Of a stretch of 64,000 nt of DNA, positions 54,894-63,598 are shown piece by piece. Location of the stretch: NCBI GenBank assembly GCA_964635055.1, contig CAZWMT010000032.1:1-64000 (forward strand). The letters are read 5' to 3'. The notes under the pieces are model-generated. The model saw only the letters and a program-made list of their open reading frames with translations. It had not been told where the DNA came from and did no database searches. The translations under genes and the position numbers were made by a program. The DNA comes from JAEUJM01 sp964635055. GTDB lineage: Bacteria; Actinomycetota; Acidimicrobiia; Acidimicrobiales; DATDAH01. The number at the start of each line of letters is the position of its first letter. Position 1 is the stretch's first letter.

Positions 54894-54913
54894 CGTACAT
54901 CTCGAGATGTACG
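54894..54913. promoter_or_regulatory. Perfect 20-base palindrome in the ABC/two-component divergent region
   Basis: CGTACATCTCGAGATGTACG equals its own reverse complement. It lies 174 bases upstream of the ABC ATPase start and 56 bases upstream of the kinase start, and is AT-richer than its surroundings. NarL/LuxR-type response regulators bind short inverted repeats as dimers, so it is the best operator candidate for the response regulator encoded at 56258. Binding is inferred. Confidence 0.6.
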
Positions 54914-54968
54914 CGGGACCCGCCTCCGGTCGGATGCGCGGGCGGTCGCCCCCACCTACGGTGATCCT

Positions 54969-56261
54969 GTGGACTTCCCCTGGGCCGACCGCCTCCGCCG
55001 GGCCGTCGCGGGCCACCCCGCGATCGTGGACGCGGTGTGGGCGACGCTGTTCGTGGTCGCCGCACTCCTGTCGACACGGGACACGTCCGCGGTGCGCTAT
55101 GGCACGGCGCTGACCGACGACGCCGGCGGATGGCTGCTGCTGCTCGCCGTCACCGTCCCGTACTACGTGCGACGGAAGTCACCCGTGGCCGTCTACGTGG
55201 TGTCGTCGCTCGCGGTCATGGTGCTGTCGGGCCTCGAGTACCAGGAGGGGGCCACCCCGCTCATCGCCCTGTTCGGCGCGTACACCGTCGGCGCCCGCTG
55301 CCGGGCCCGGGTGGTCGTCTACGCCTACGTGTACACCGTGTTGGGCCTCACGGCGCTGTACCTGTCGGACACCTCGCACTTCGACACCGCCAACCTGGTC
55401 TCCTACACCGGCCTGTTCGCCGCGGCCTTCCTCTTCGGCTGGAGCCTCCAGTCCCGTGCCGCCCGCCTCGCCGCCCTCGAGCAGCGGGCCGAGGCGGTGG
55501 AGCGTGAGCACGAAGAGGAGGCGCGGCGGGCGTTGGCCGACGAGCGCCTGCGCATCGCCCAGGAACTGCACGACGTGGTGGCCCACTCCATGGGGGTCAT
55601 CGCCGTGCAGGCCGGGGCGGGCATGCACGTGATCGACCGTGACCCGGACGCGGCCAAGCGCTCGCTCGAGGCCATCTCCGACACGAGCCGCTCGACCCTC
55701 ACCGAGCTGCGGCGGCTGCTCGGCGTGCTCCGCGACGAGGAGGGGGAGCGAGCTGGCGCGGCGTACGCTCCGGCGCCGGGCCTGTCGAACCTCGACGCGC
55801 TCGTGCGGGAGGTGACCGACGCCGGCGTGGCGACGACCCTCCACGTGGACGGTCCCGCGGGCGACGTGCCTGCGGGGGTCGCGCTCACCACCTACCGCAT
55901 CGTCCAGGAGGCGCTCACGAACGTGTTGAAGCACGGCGGTCCCGGGGCGACCGCGACCGTGGCGGTCACCGTCGGGCCGGCCGCCATCGAGATCGACGTG
56001 CGCGACGACGGCCGGGGCATCGACCTGGCCGGCGCGGGGTCGGAGCGGTCCCTCGAGGGCGGGAAGCAGGGCGCCACCGGTCATGGTCTGGTCGGCATGC
56101 GCGAGCGGGTGGCGGTCTACGGCGGCACCCTCGACGCCGGTCCGCAGGTGGGGGGAGGCTTCCGGGTCCGAGCCCGCCTGCCCTACACGGACCGGGACAC
56201 GGCCGGCGACACCGACGGCCCCCACCGAGCGCACGCCGCGACCGCGGAGGCAGGCTCGTGA
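54969..56261 (+). CDS. Sensor histidine kinase, NarL-partner (HisKA_3) type
   Basis: 430 residues from GTG 54969. The N-terminal half has about five membrane helices (AIVDAVWATLFVVAALL, GGWLLLLAVTVPYYV, AVYVVSSLAVMVLSG, VVYAYVYTVLGLTALYL, LVSYTGLFAAAFLFGWS). A coiled coil leads to the phosphoacceptor ERLRIAQELHDVVAHSMGVIAVQAG (H201). An ATPase domain follows (YRIVQEALTNVLKHGG, VRDDGRGID, GHGLVGMRERVAVYGG). There is no periplasmic sensor domain of size, so it likely senses membrane or cell-wall stress, perhaps through the adjacent ABC exporter. It is coupled by GTGA to the regulator. Confidence 0.92.
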   Translation: MDFPWADRLRRAVAGHPAIVDAVWATLFVVAALLSTRDTSAVRYGTALTDDAGGWLLLLAVTVPYYVRRKSPVAVYVVSSLAVMVLSGLEYQEGATPLIALFGAYTVGARCRARVVVYAYVYTVLGLTALYLSDTSHFDTANLVSYTGLFAAAFLFGWSLQSRAARLAALEQRAEAVEREHEEEARRALADERLRIAQELHDVVAHSMGVIAVQAGAGMHVIDRDPDAAKRSLEAISDTSRSTLTELRRLLGVLRDEEGERAGAAYAPAPGLSNLDALVREVTDAGVATTLHVDGPAGDVPAGVALTTYRIVQEALTNVLKHGGPGATATVAVTVGPAAIEIDVRDDGRGIDLAGAGSERSLEGGKQGATGHGLVGMRERVAVYGGTLDAGPQVGGGFRVRARLPYTDRDTAGDTDGPHRAHAATAEAGS

Positions 56262-56926
56262 TCCGGGTCGCCGTGGTCGACGACCAGGCCCTGGTGCGCA
56301 GCGGCTTCACCGTGTTGCTCCGATCAGACCCCGACCTCGAGGTGGTAGGCGAGGCGGCCGACGGGGCCGAGGCGGTGGCCCTCGCCCTCCGTGAGCGCCC
56401 CGACGTGATCCTCATGGACATCCGCATGCCCGACGTCGACGGGATCGAGGCCACGCGGCGCATCACCGCAGACGACCGCACTGCCGGCTGCCGGGTGCTG
56501 ATCCTCACCACCTTCGACCTCGACGAGTACGTCTTCGAGGCGCTCCGGGCCGGGGCGAGCGGGTTCCTCCTGAAGGACACCCTGCCCGACGAGCTGCTGG
56601 CCGCCGTCCGGGTGATCGCCGACGGCGAGGCCCTCCTGGCGCCGAGCATCACCCGCCGCCTGATCGAGGAGTTCTCCCAGCGCCCGGCAGGCACGCCCGT
56701 AGCGGAGAACCCGGGCCTGGCGCTGCTCACCGAGCGTGAGCACGAGGTGCTCGTGGCCGTGGCCCGGGGGAACTCGAACGCGGAGATCGCCGAGTCGCTG
56801 TACATGTCGGTGGCCACCGCCAAGACCCACGTGAGCCGCCTGCTCACCAAGCTGGGGGTCCGCGACCGCGCCCAGCTGGTGGTTGTGGCCTACGAGTCGG
56901 GCGTGGTCACCCCCGGCGCGCCGTGA
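56258..56926 (+). CDS. Response regulator, NarL/LuxR family
   Basis: 222 residues from GTG 56258. The receiver domain has the acidic pocket VAVVDDQALVRSG and phosphoacceptor D54 in VILMDIRMPDVDG, with T and K at ILTTFD and FLLKDT. The LuxR helix-turn-helix is LTEREHEVLVAVARGNSNAEIAESLYMSVATAKTHVSRLLTKLGVRDRAQ. It pairs with the kinase directly upstream and probably acts at the palindrome at 54894. Confidence 0.95.
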   Translation: MIRVAVVDDQALVRSGFTVLLRSDPDLEVVGEAADGAEAVALALRERPDVILMDIRMPDVDGIEATRRITADDRTAGCRVLILTTFDLDEYVFEALRAGASGFLLKDTLPDELLAAVRVIADGEALLAPSITRRLIEEFSQRPAGTPVAENPGLALLTEREHEVLVAVARGNSNAEIAESLYMSVATAKTHVSRLLTKLGVRDRAQLVVVAYESGVVTPGAP

Positions 56927-56938
56927 GCCACCGCCGCC

Positions 56939-58423
56939 TCACGCCAGCTTCACGTAGATCTGCTTGGATTCGAGGAAGGCGTCGAGCCCGTAGGGGCCCA
57001 GCTCGCGGCCGATGCCGGACTGCTTGAACCCGCCCCACGACGCCTCGCTCGGCGCCGGCTGCGAGTCGTTGATCCACACGACGCCGGCCCGCACGGCGCG
57101 GGCGGCGGTGAACGCCTTGGTGATGTCGCGGGTCCAGATGGCCGCGGCCAGGCCGTACTCGGTGTCGTTGGCCATCGCCGTCACCTCGTCGGCGTCGTCG
57201 AAGGGCACCACCGTGGCCACCGGACCGAAGATCTCCTCGCGGGCGATGGTGAGGTCGAGCGACTCGGTCTCGAACACCGTGGGCGGCACGAAGAAGCCGC
57301 CGGCCAGGGCCGGGTCGTCGGGCCGGCGGCCCTCGTAGGCCAGGCGGGCGCCCTCGGTGCGGCCGGTGCCGATGTAGCCCTCCACCCGGTCGCGCTGGGT
57401 CGCGCTGACCAGAGGCCCCATGGTGACGTCGGGGTCGAAGCCCGACCCGAGCGTGATGGCCCGCGCCTCGTCGACCAGCCCCGACAGCACCTCGTCGTAC
57501 ACGGGTCGCTCGACGAAGATGCGGCTCCCCGCCGAGCACACCTCCCCCTGGTTCCCGAAGATGCCCTCGGCCGTGCCCGGCACCGCGGCCGCCAGGTCGG
57601 CGTCGGCGAACACGATGTTGGGGCTCTTGCCCCCGAGCTCGAGGGTGACCCGCTTCAGGTCGTCGGCGCACAGCCGCATGATGTGGCGGCCCACCGCCTT
57701 CGAACCGGTGAAGCTGATCTTGTCGACCCCGCGGTGGGTGACGAGGGGCTCGCCGGCGTGGGGGCCCGTGCCGGTGACGACGTTCAGCACCCCCGGCGGC
57801 AGGCCCGCCTCGACGGCCAGGCGGCCGAGCGCCAGCGCGGTGAGGGGGGTCTGCTCGGCGGGCTTGAGGACCACGGTGCACCCCGCGGCGAGGGCGGGGG
57901 CCACCTTCTGGCTGGCCATCAGCAGTGGGTAGTTCCACGGGACGATGAGGCCGCACACGCCCACCGGCTCCTTCACGATGAGGCTCAACGCCTCGGGGCC
58001 GACCGGCGGGATGTCGCCGCTGATCTTGGTGGCCCAGCCGGCGTAGTACTCGAACAGGAAGGCGGCCTCGTCGATGTCCCAGCGGGCGTCGGCGAGGGGC
58101 TTGCCGCAGTCGCGGGTCTCGAGCGCGGCCAGCTCGTCGGCGTCGCGGCGCAACAGCGACGCCAGGGCGAACAGCCGCTCGGCCCGCTCGCGCTCGGCCA
58201 CCGCCATGCCCCACGAGCCGTCGGCGAACGCCCGCCGGGCGGCGGTGACGGCGAGATCGACGTCGCCGGCGCCCGCATCGGGGACCGAGGCGATCAGCTC
58301 GCCGGTCGCGGGGTCGACCGTGTCGAGGCGGGCGCCGTCGAGAGCGTCGACCCAGGCGCCGTCGATGAGCATCTGCGATGAGCTGGCGGTGAGCAGGGTG
58401 TCGGGGAGGCGGGTGGCGGCCAT
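56939..58423 (-). CDS. NAD(P)-dependent aldehyde dehydrogenase (betaine/aminobutyraldehyde-type)
   Basis: 494 residues from ATG 58423. Catalytic residues E262 (LELGGKSPNIVF) and C296 (GNQGEVCSAGSRIFVE) are in place, as are VPWNYPLLMASQKVAPALAAG and FTGSKAVGRHI for cofactor binding. EEIFGPVATVVPFDD and the closing GIGRELGPYGLDAFLESKQIYVKL are typical of broad aldehyde or betaine-aldehyde enzymes. It is only distantly related to the other aldehyde dehydrogenase at 8425. It converges on the response regulator gene with a 12-base gap. Confidence 0.88.
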   Translation of the reverse strand: MAATRLPDTLLTASSSQMLIDGAWVDALDGARLDTVDPATGELIASVPDAGAGDVDLAVTAARRAFADGSWGMAVAERERAERLFALASLLRRDADELAALETRDCGKPLADARWDIDEAAFLFEYYAGWATKISGDIPPVGPEALSLIVKEPVGVCGLIVPWNYPLLMASQKVAPALAAGCTVVLKPAEQTPLTALALGRLAVEAGLPPGVLNVVTGTGPHAGEPLVTHRGVDKISFTGSKAVGRHIMRLCADDLKRVTLELGGKSPNIVFADADLAAAVPGTAEGIFGNQGEVCSAGSRIFVERPVYDEVLSGLVDEARAITLGSGFDPDVTMGPLVSATQRDRVEGYIGTGRTEGARLAYEGRRPDDPALAGGFFVPPTVFETESLDLTIAREEIFGPVATVVPFDDADEVTAMANDTEYGLAAAIWTRDITKAFTAARAVRAGVVWINDSQPAPSEASWGGFKQSGIGRELGPYGLDAFLESKQIYVKLA

Positions 58424-58619
58424 GACCCCGAGGCTAAGGGGCCGCGCCACCCACGGCGGACCCGGCGTCACCGACGCCGCCGAGGGACCGGGGTTCATCC
58501 ACACGCACCGGCCGGGACATGGAGGGGGGTGGCCCCGACCGGCGCGTGTGGCGATCACGACCCCACGACGACCACGACGGCGAGGACCCCCCAGGAGGGG
58601 CCGCATCGCCGCCGTCGCC

Positions 58620-59135
58620 TCACGGGGGCCCGATGGCGTCGCGCACGGCGGCCACCACACCCTTGCGGGTGAGCGGGCCGGTTGCCACCGAGGTGCCGTC
58701 GACGAGATCGGGGTGGCGGCGGACGGACGGCGCGGGGGCGAAGACCGTGACCGGCAGGTCGGGGTCGGTGGCCCGCAACGCGGCCCGCACCTCGTTCATC
58801 GGCTCGTCACTGGCCACCAGCACCTGCACGACCACGTCGGCTCGCTCGACGGCCGTGCAGCCGTCGCCCTCCACCAGCGGGCATCGTCCCTCGCGGTGCC
58901 GGCCCGGCCCGGAGCACTCGGCGGTGCGGTAGCCGGCCTGGCGCAGCGCCTCACCCATGGCGGACCGGAGCTCGGTGTCCTCCTCCTCGACCAGCACACG
59001 CTTCGCACCCTCGGGGCCGTCCCAGGTGGGTGGCTCGATGTCGTGACGGACCCACTCGCGGACGACGGGGATGTTGCGCAGCACGGAGTTCACCCACGAA
59101 TGGTCGGCCCCACCCCTGCCGGTGGCTAGGGCCAT
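58620..59135 (-). CDS. Receiver-like protein with a cysteine cluster, function unknown
   Basis: 171 residues from ATG 59135 (GTG 59093 is an alternative). A leader (NSVLRNIPVVREWVRHDIEPPTW) precedes KRVLVEEEDTELRSAMGEALRQAGY, which looks like the start of a response-regulator receiver. It is followed by ECSGPGRHREGRCPLVEGDGCTAVERADVVV, where three cysteines replace the usual phosphoacceptor region. No DNA-binding domain follows. The cysteines could bind a metal or cluster. I do not know the family. Confidence 0.5.
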   Translation of the reverse strand: MALATGRGGADHSWVNSVLRNIPVVREWVRHDIEPPTWDGPEGAKRVLVEEEDTELRSAMGEALRQAGYRTAECSGPGRHREGRCPLVEGDGCTAVERADVVVQVLVASDEPMNEVRAALRATDPDLPVTVFAPAPSVRRHPDLVDGTSVATGPLTRKGVVAAVRDAIGPP

Positions 59136-59222
59136 TGGTCCCGAGTCACGGGCCGCCGACCGTGGCGCGTCCTCCGGGTGGCCGGCGTGCGCCGGCGTGT
59201 GCGACGCGGTGCTGGTGCCGGG

Positions 59223-59939
59223 TCAGTGGGCGGAGAGCGCCGCCCGCACCGCCGGGTCCACCTCGTCGTCGAGGCGGTCCACCAAGCCCGCCACCAGCGT
59301 GGGGTCGTCCACGACCACCTCGGTCCCGCCGATGACCACGCGGGTGCCGGTTCCGGTGGGCTCGACGACCGCTGAGCCGTCCTTCTCGGTGAGGGCGAAG
59401 CGACTGAACGCGGTGCGCCAGGCGAGGCGGTCGGCGGCCTCGTCGGGGGTGACCGGCAGGGCGATGTCATCGGCGTGGGTGGCCAGCTCAGTGGCCACGT
59501 GGAAGGCCTGCCACCGCAGCGGATACGGCCCGACACTGCTGTCGATGTCGTCGCCGTCACGCTCGCGCAGCCGACGACGGGTCTCCGCGTCGGCGTCGGC
59601 CCACTCGGCGACCAGCTCGTGGGGCGCCTTCCCGGACCGCTCGTCGACCCCGGCCTGGTTGAACTCGTCGAGGCTGGTGTGCCCCTGGGCCATGCCCGCC
59701 TCGATGTACTGCTGCACCCGCCCGTCGAGGCAGGCGTGGTGGTAGTGCTCCACCGCGGCCAGGTGGGCCACCACGTCGCGCACGCTCCAGCCGGCGCACC
59801 GAGAGGGCAGGTCCCAGACCGGGTCGTCGTCGGCCATCGCCGACAGCCACGCCTCGATGCGGGCAGCCTCGGCGTCGAGGATGTCGTAGGGGTCGTAGCC
59901 CTCGAGGTGTCCCTCGTCGGGGCCGGCCGGATCACTCAC
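59223..59939 (-). CDS. Mycothiol-dependent maleylpyruvate isomerase family protein
   Basis: 238 residues from GTG 59939. The first ~150 residues are the DinB-like MDMPI N-domain: DPVWDLPSRCAGWSVRDVVAHLAAVEHYHHACLDG supplies the first metal histidine, and WQAFHVATELATHADDIALPV the second and third. A C-terminal alpha/beta domain (about 165-238) follows, as in TIGR03083 proteins. Members use mycothiol as cofactor, supporting an actinobacterial host. The substrate is unknown. Confidence 0.82.
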   Translation of the reverse strand: MSDPAGPDEGHLEGYDPYDILDAEAARIEAWLSAMADDDPVWDLPSRCAGWSVRDVVAHLAAVEHYHHACLDGRVQQYIEAGMAQGHTSLDEFNQAGVDERSGKAPHELVAEWADADAETRRRLRERDGDDIDSSVGPYPLRWQAFHVATELATHADDIALPVTPDEAADRLAWRTAFSRFALTEKDGSAVVEPTGTGTRVVIGGTEVVVDDPTLVAGLVDRLDDEVDPAVRAALSAH

Positions 59940-60194
59940 TGGGGCACCTCCACTGGCGGGCGCCCGCCGCCCGGCGGGCCCCCAGCAGGCTAGGGAACCG
60001 CGGCCGGGCTGGCAATGGCCCGGTGCCGGGCCGGCCCACGACCGGACGGTGCCGAACGGCGATGGTGCCGACGGGCCCTTGCAGACGGGACCTTCGGCAC
60101 TGTGCCGCCGATGTGGCCGGGGGGATCCTGGGCGAACGGGCCGTTCGGCCCGGATGGTGGCGGTGCCGCCATCCGATCAAAGGGGGAAGTCGCC

Positions 60195-60773
60195 ATGACC
60201 GCGACGTTGACCAAGCAGGCGAACGCCGACGTGGACGGCACGACCGTGAAGGGGATGTGGGCGTGGACCGTCCTGCGCCTCCTGCTCGGGTGGTCGTTCC
60301 TGTGGGCGTTCTTCGACAAGATGTTCGGCCTCGGCTTCGCCACCTGCCGGGCCGAGGAGGGCTCGTCGATCGACTACGTGTGCAGTGCGGCGATGGTCAA
60401 GGGGGGCTCGCCCACCTTCGGGTTCCTCACCTTCGCCACCGAGGCCAGCCACACCGGCTCGTGGTTCGCGTGGATGGCGCCCTCGGCGCCCGACGCCATC
60501 AACGCCGCCGATGTGATGTTCATGGCTGCCCTGCTGTGCCTCGGCGTGGCGCTGATGGCCGGTGTGTTCACCCGTACCGCGGGCATCGGTGGCGCCGTCC
60601 TGATGCTGTTCATGTTCCTGGCCAGCGAGGTGTTCCCCGAGCAGAACCCGGTGAACAGCAGCCACATCATCGAGATGGTGGCGCTGCTCGGCATCGCCAC
60701 GGTGGGCCCCGGGGCGTTCAGCCTGCACGCCGTGTTCCACCGCAAGGGGTCGTCGGCGCCCGCAGCCGAGTGA
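60195..60773 (+). CDS. DoxX-like integral membrane protein
   Basis: 192 residues from ATG 60195 with AGGGGGAAG as ribosome-binding site. Four membrane helices: WTVLRLLLGWSFLWAFFDKMFGL, a second after the loop with two cysteines (TCRAEEGSSIDYVCSAAM), INAADVMFMAALLCLGVALMAGVF and a pair around AVLMLFMFLASEVF and IIEMVALLGIATVG. This matches DoxX/TQO small-subunit-type proteins, which act in quinone-linked redox or redox-stress complexes. No partner genes for a thiosulfate:quinone oxidoreductase are nearby. Confidence 0.75.
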   Translation: MTATLTKQANADVDGTTVKGMWAWTVLRLLLGWSFLWAFFDKMFGLGFATCRAEEGSSIDYVCSAAMVKGGSPTFGFLTFATEASHTGSWFAWMAPSAPDAINAADVMFMAALLCLGVALMAGVFTRTAGIGGAVLMLFMFLASEVFPEQNPVNSSHIIEMVALLGIATVGPGAFSLHAVFHRKGSSAPAAE

Positions 60774-60800
60774 CCTGATCGGCCGGTTAGCGTCGGGCTC

Positions 60801-61229
60801 GTGGAGGAGCCCGACGCCGCCGCGTCCGACCAGCCCGCGTCCGACCCGCCCGCGGGCGGCGACGTGGTGGCCGAGGTGCGTGCCGCGAACCAGGCGTTCT
60901 ACGACGCCCACGAGGCGAGGGACCTCGAGGCCATGGCCGCGGTCTGGGCCCACGACGACGGCGTGGTGTGCGTCCACCCCGGCTGGCCGATCCTGCGGGG
61001 TTGGGCCGACGTGGAGGAGTCGTGGCGGCGGATCTTCGCCGGCCCCGGGCGCAACCAGTTCATCGTCACCAACGACGAGGTGGTGATCGCCGGCGGGGTG
61101 GCGTGGGTGACCCTCGACGAGAACCTGATGGCCGGGGCGATGACGGGCACCATCGCCGCGACCAACGTCTACGTCCGAGCCCCGAACGGCTGGCGGTTGA
61201 CGGTCCACCACGGCTCGCCCGTGGCATAG
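60801..61229 (+). CDS. NTF2/SnoaL-like small protein
   Basis: 142 residues from GTG 60801. After an acidic leader, EVRAANQAFYDAHEARDLEAMAAVWAHDDGVVCVHPGWPILRGWADVEESWRRIF is the cone-shaped NTF2-like fold (DUF4440/SnoaL_3). It closes with ATNVYVRAPNGWRLTVHHGSPV. The family covers small-molecule isomerases, ligand-binding proteins and toxin-immunity proteins; no catalytic assignment can be made. It lies 27 bases after the DoxX gene and converges on the DisA-like gene. Confidence 0.75.
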   Translation: MEEPDAAASDQPASDPPAGGDVVAEVRAANQAFYDAHEARDLEAMAAVWAHDDGVVCVHPGWPILRGWADVEESWRRIFAGPGRNQFIVTNDEVVIAGGVAWVTLDENLMAGAMTGTIAATNVYVRAPNGWRLTVHHGSPVA

Positions 61230-61256
61230 CGCTGACGGCGGGAGGCCAGGTGAGCG

Positions 61257-62315
61257 TTAGGGCGAGGCCCCTGGATCGAGGGGCACCCGCCCAGTCGTAG
61301 CGTCGGGGCCCTGGTCGTCCCCCGCGCGTCCGGTGTCGCCCTCGCCCTCCGAGGGCTCGGCGAAGACGATCCGGCCGTTGCGCAGGATCGACACCGGGCC
61401 GTCCTCGCTGACCGCGACCACGGTGGCCAGGGGGTCGTCGTGGCTGTAGCGGCGGGCGGAGGTGTGGCGGGTACCGCCGAGTGGCGCGACCTGCTCCTCG
61501 GCAGCGTTGCTGGGCACGAGGCGCACGCCGAGTCGACGGAGCACGCCCTCGGCGTCGAACACCGCGGCACCGTCGACCTGGGCCAGCGCGTGGCGCAGCG
61601 GCGCGAGGTGGGTGGCGCGGGTGATGCGCAGCGGCGGCGGCGCGGGGAGGCGCTCCTCGACGGGTGGGCCGGGCCGGTCATCGGGGCGGTAGACGAGCAG
61701 CGACCCGATGCCGAGCGAACCCAGGTCGTGGACCGCGAACACGAGCAGCGCCTCCAGCACGGCAGGGTCGCCGTGGTCGGGGTCGGCGGTGACCGCGTCG
61801 ATCCAGCTGTCGACCGGTGGCTCGTGGTGCCAGCGGAAGCTCTCCCAGCGCAGCACCCCGAACGGGCCGACCACGCGCACCGAGCCCGCCGGGTGGCGCT
61901 GCACGATGGTGGCGCCCAGCACCTCGGCCAGCACCACCAGGTCGCGCTCGGACCCCGCCGGGCGGTCGAACACCAGCCACTCCACCGAGCCCGCGGTGCG
62001 CCGCAGGAGCCAGCTGGACCGTCCGTCGGCGAAGCGGCGGGCCGCCGACAGGGGCTGCTCGCCGATGGCGCCGCGGGTGATCGCGAGCTGGGTCCCGGCC
62101 TCCCACGTGTCGGGGTCGGTGCTGGGCGCCAGGATCGTGCCGCTGATCACCACCCGTCGCTCGTGCACCTCCGGTCGCAGCCCGTGCTCGACCTCCTCGA
62201 GCAGCATGGCGCGGACGTCGTCGGGGTACCGGTCGAGGGGCAGGCCGTTCTCCTCGAGCTCCTCGGCGAGGCGGCGCCGGCGGCGCTCCTCGAGGTCGTC
62301 CGGTACGTCCACCAT
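61257..62315 (-). CDS. DisA_N (diadenylate cyclase-like) domain protein
   Basis: 352 residues from ATG 62315. The first ~210 residues are an uncharacterised helical/beta region that begins with a charged helix (DDLEERRRRRLAEELEENGL). The C-terminal ~140 residues carry DAC motifs: QVDGAAVFDAEGVLRRLGVRLVP (the DGA motif) and LGGTRHTSARRYSHDDPLATVVAVSEDGPVSILRNGRIVF (the GTRHxSA motif). DAC domains join two ATP into c-di-AMP. It lacks the helical and HhH parts of DisA and the membrane helices of CdaA, so it is an unusual stand-alone form; activity is inferred. The 300 bases upstream, to 62615, hold no gene I can support. Confidence 0.7.
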   Translation of the reverse strand: MVDVPDDLEERRRRRLAEELEENGLPLDRYPDDVRAMLLEEVEHGLRPEVHERRVVISGTILAPSTDPDTWEAGTQLAITRGAIGEQPLSAARRFADGRSSWLLRRTAGSVEWLVFDRPAGSERDLVVLAEVLGATIVQRHPAGSVRVVGPFGVLRWESFRWHHEPPVDSWIDAVTADPDHGDPAVLEALLVFAVHDLGSLGIGSLLVYRPDDRPGPPVEERLPAPPPLRITRATHLAPLRHALAQVDGAAVFDAEGVLRRLGVRLVPSNAAEEQVAPLGGTRHTSARRYSHDDPLATVVAVSEDGPVSILRNGRIVFAEPSEGEGDTGRAGDDQGPDATTGRVPLDPGASP

Positions 62316-62615
62316 CGGTCGGACGGTACCGCTCGACCTCGCCAACTCGGCGCAACGAGTCCGCTCTCAGCGGCCTGGATGCGCCAGCTCGTGGGGTCAG
62401 CGCGTCGTGTGCCGGGTGATGGCGTCGACCGGCTCGTCCGGCGCCTCGCGCGGCCGCATGTGGCCCTCTCCCCGCAGGACCACCACGGCGGGGCGAACGG
62501 CCGTCGGCGTGGGTGACCTCGTGGCCGTGGACAGCGTCGCCACGGTGCGCCGGCGGCGCGCGGGGTGACGGCACCGTCGGCGGGGTAGGGACCAGGCGAC
62601 ACCAGGAGGTGCACC

Positions 62616-62984
62616 ATGACCACCACCCTCACCGACGAGCTGCTCACCCTCGAACGATCGGCGTGGCGGGCGCTGTCGACCTCGGGCGACGAGGCCGCGG
62701 CCTTCTACTCGGGCACCCTGGCCGAGGACGTGCTGATGCTCCTGCCGGGCGGCCTCGTGATCGACGAGCGCGCCCAGGTGATCGACTCGATGCACGGTGA
62801 GCCGTGGACGTCGTTCGAGCTCAGCGACGAGCGGGTCGTGCCCCTGGGCCAGGGCAGCGCCGTCGTCGCCTACGCGGCCCGGGCCCAGCGCGGCGACAAC
62901 GACTACCGAGCGCTGATCAACAGCACCTACGTGCGCGGCACCGACGGCTGGCGCCTCGTGCTGCACCAGCAGACGCCGTTCTGA
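62616..62984 (+). CDS. NTF2/SnoaL-like small protein (DUF4440-like)
   Basis: 122 residues from ATG 62616 with AGGAGGT close upstream. It reads LTDELLTLERSAWRALSTSGDEAAAFYSGTLAEDVLMLLPGGLVIDERAQVIDSM, then VVAYAARAQRGDNDYRALINSTYVRGTDGWRLVLHQQTPF. This is the NTF2-like fold, similar in length and closing motif to 60801-61229 though not closely related. Substrate unknown. The macrodomain gene follows 40 bases downstream on the same strand. Confidence 0.78.
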   Translation: MTTTLTDELLTLERSAWRALSTSGDEAAAFYSGTLAEDVLMLLPGGLVIDERAQVIDSMHGEPWTSFELSDERVVPLGQGSAVVAYAARAQRGDNDYRALINSTYVRGTDGWRLVLHQQTPF

Positions 62985-63024
62985 GCGCGCCCCGCGGGCG
63001 GGCGTGCACCTGGCAGGCTGAGCC

Positions 63025-63531
63025 ATGCCTCTGAGCGCCGTTCACGGCGACATCACCCGCCTGGCCGTCGACGCCGTGGTCAACGCGGCCAACTCGTCGT
63101 TGCTGGGCGGCGGCGGCGTGGACGGTGCGATCCACCGCGCCGCCGGCCCCGGGCTGCTGCACGAGTGTCGCCTGCTGGGCGGTTGTGCGACCGGTGACGC
63201 CAAGGCCACCGGCGGCCACGACCTGCCCGCCCGCTGGGTGATCCACACGGTGGGGCCGGTCTGGCGGGGCGGCGGCGAGGGCGAGCCGGAGCTGCTGGCC
63301 TCGTGCTACCGGCGGTCGCTCGAGGTGGCGGAGGGGTTGGGCGCCGCGTCGGTGGCGTTCCCGGCCATCTCGACCGGGGTCTACGGCTACCCGGTGGGGC
63401 CGGCCGCCGAGATCGCCGTGACCACGGTGACCGACACGCTGGCGTCGCTCGAGCAGGTGACCGACGTGGTGCTGGTCGCGTTCGACGACGACACCTTCGC
63501 CCAGTACCAGGCGTGGTTCCCCACCCCGTGA
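63025..63531 (+). CDS. Macrodomain protein (O-acetyl-ADP-ribose deacetylase type)
   Basis: 168 residues from ATG 63025. GDITRLAVDAVVNAANSSLLGGGGVDGAIHRAAGPGLLHEC carries the ADP-ribose-binding loop with the catalytic NAAN...GGGGVDGAIH pattern of MacroD-type enzymes. ATGGHDLPARWVIHTVGPVWRGG and SVAFPAISTGVYGYPVGPAAEIAV complete the fold. It removes acetyl or ADP-ribose groups from metabolites or proteins. Confidence 0.92.
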   Translation: MPLSAVHGDITRLAVDAVVNAANSSLLGGGGVDGAIHRAAGPGLLHECRLLGGCATGDAKATGGHDLPARWVIHTVGPVWRGGGEGEPELLASCYRRSLEVAEGLGAASVAFPAISTGVYGYPVGPAAEIAVTTVTDTLASLEQVTDVVLVAFDDDTFAQYQAWFPTP

Positions 63532-63598
63532 GCTGCGGGTTGCCCGGCCACGATCACCGAGCGCCGGCCGCGGTGAACCAGCAGCGGTGATCCGGCGG

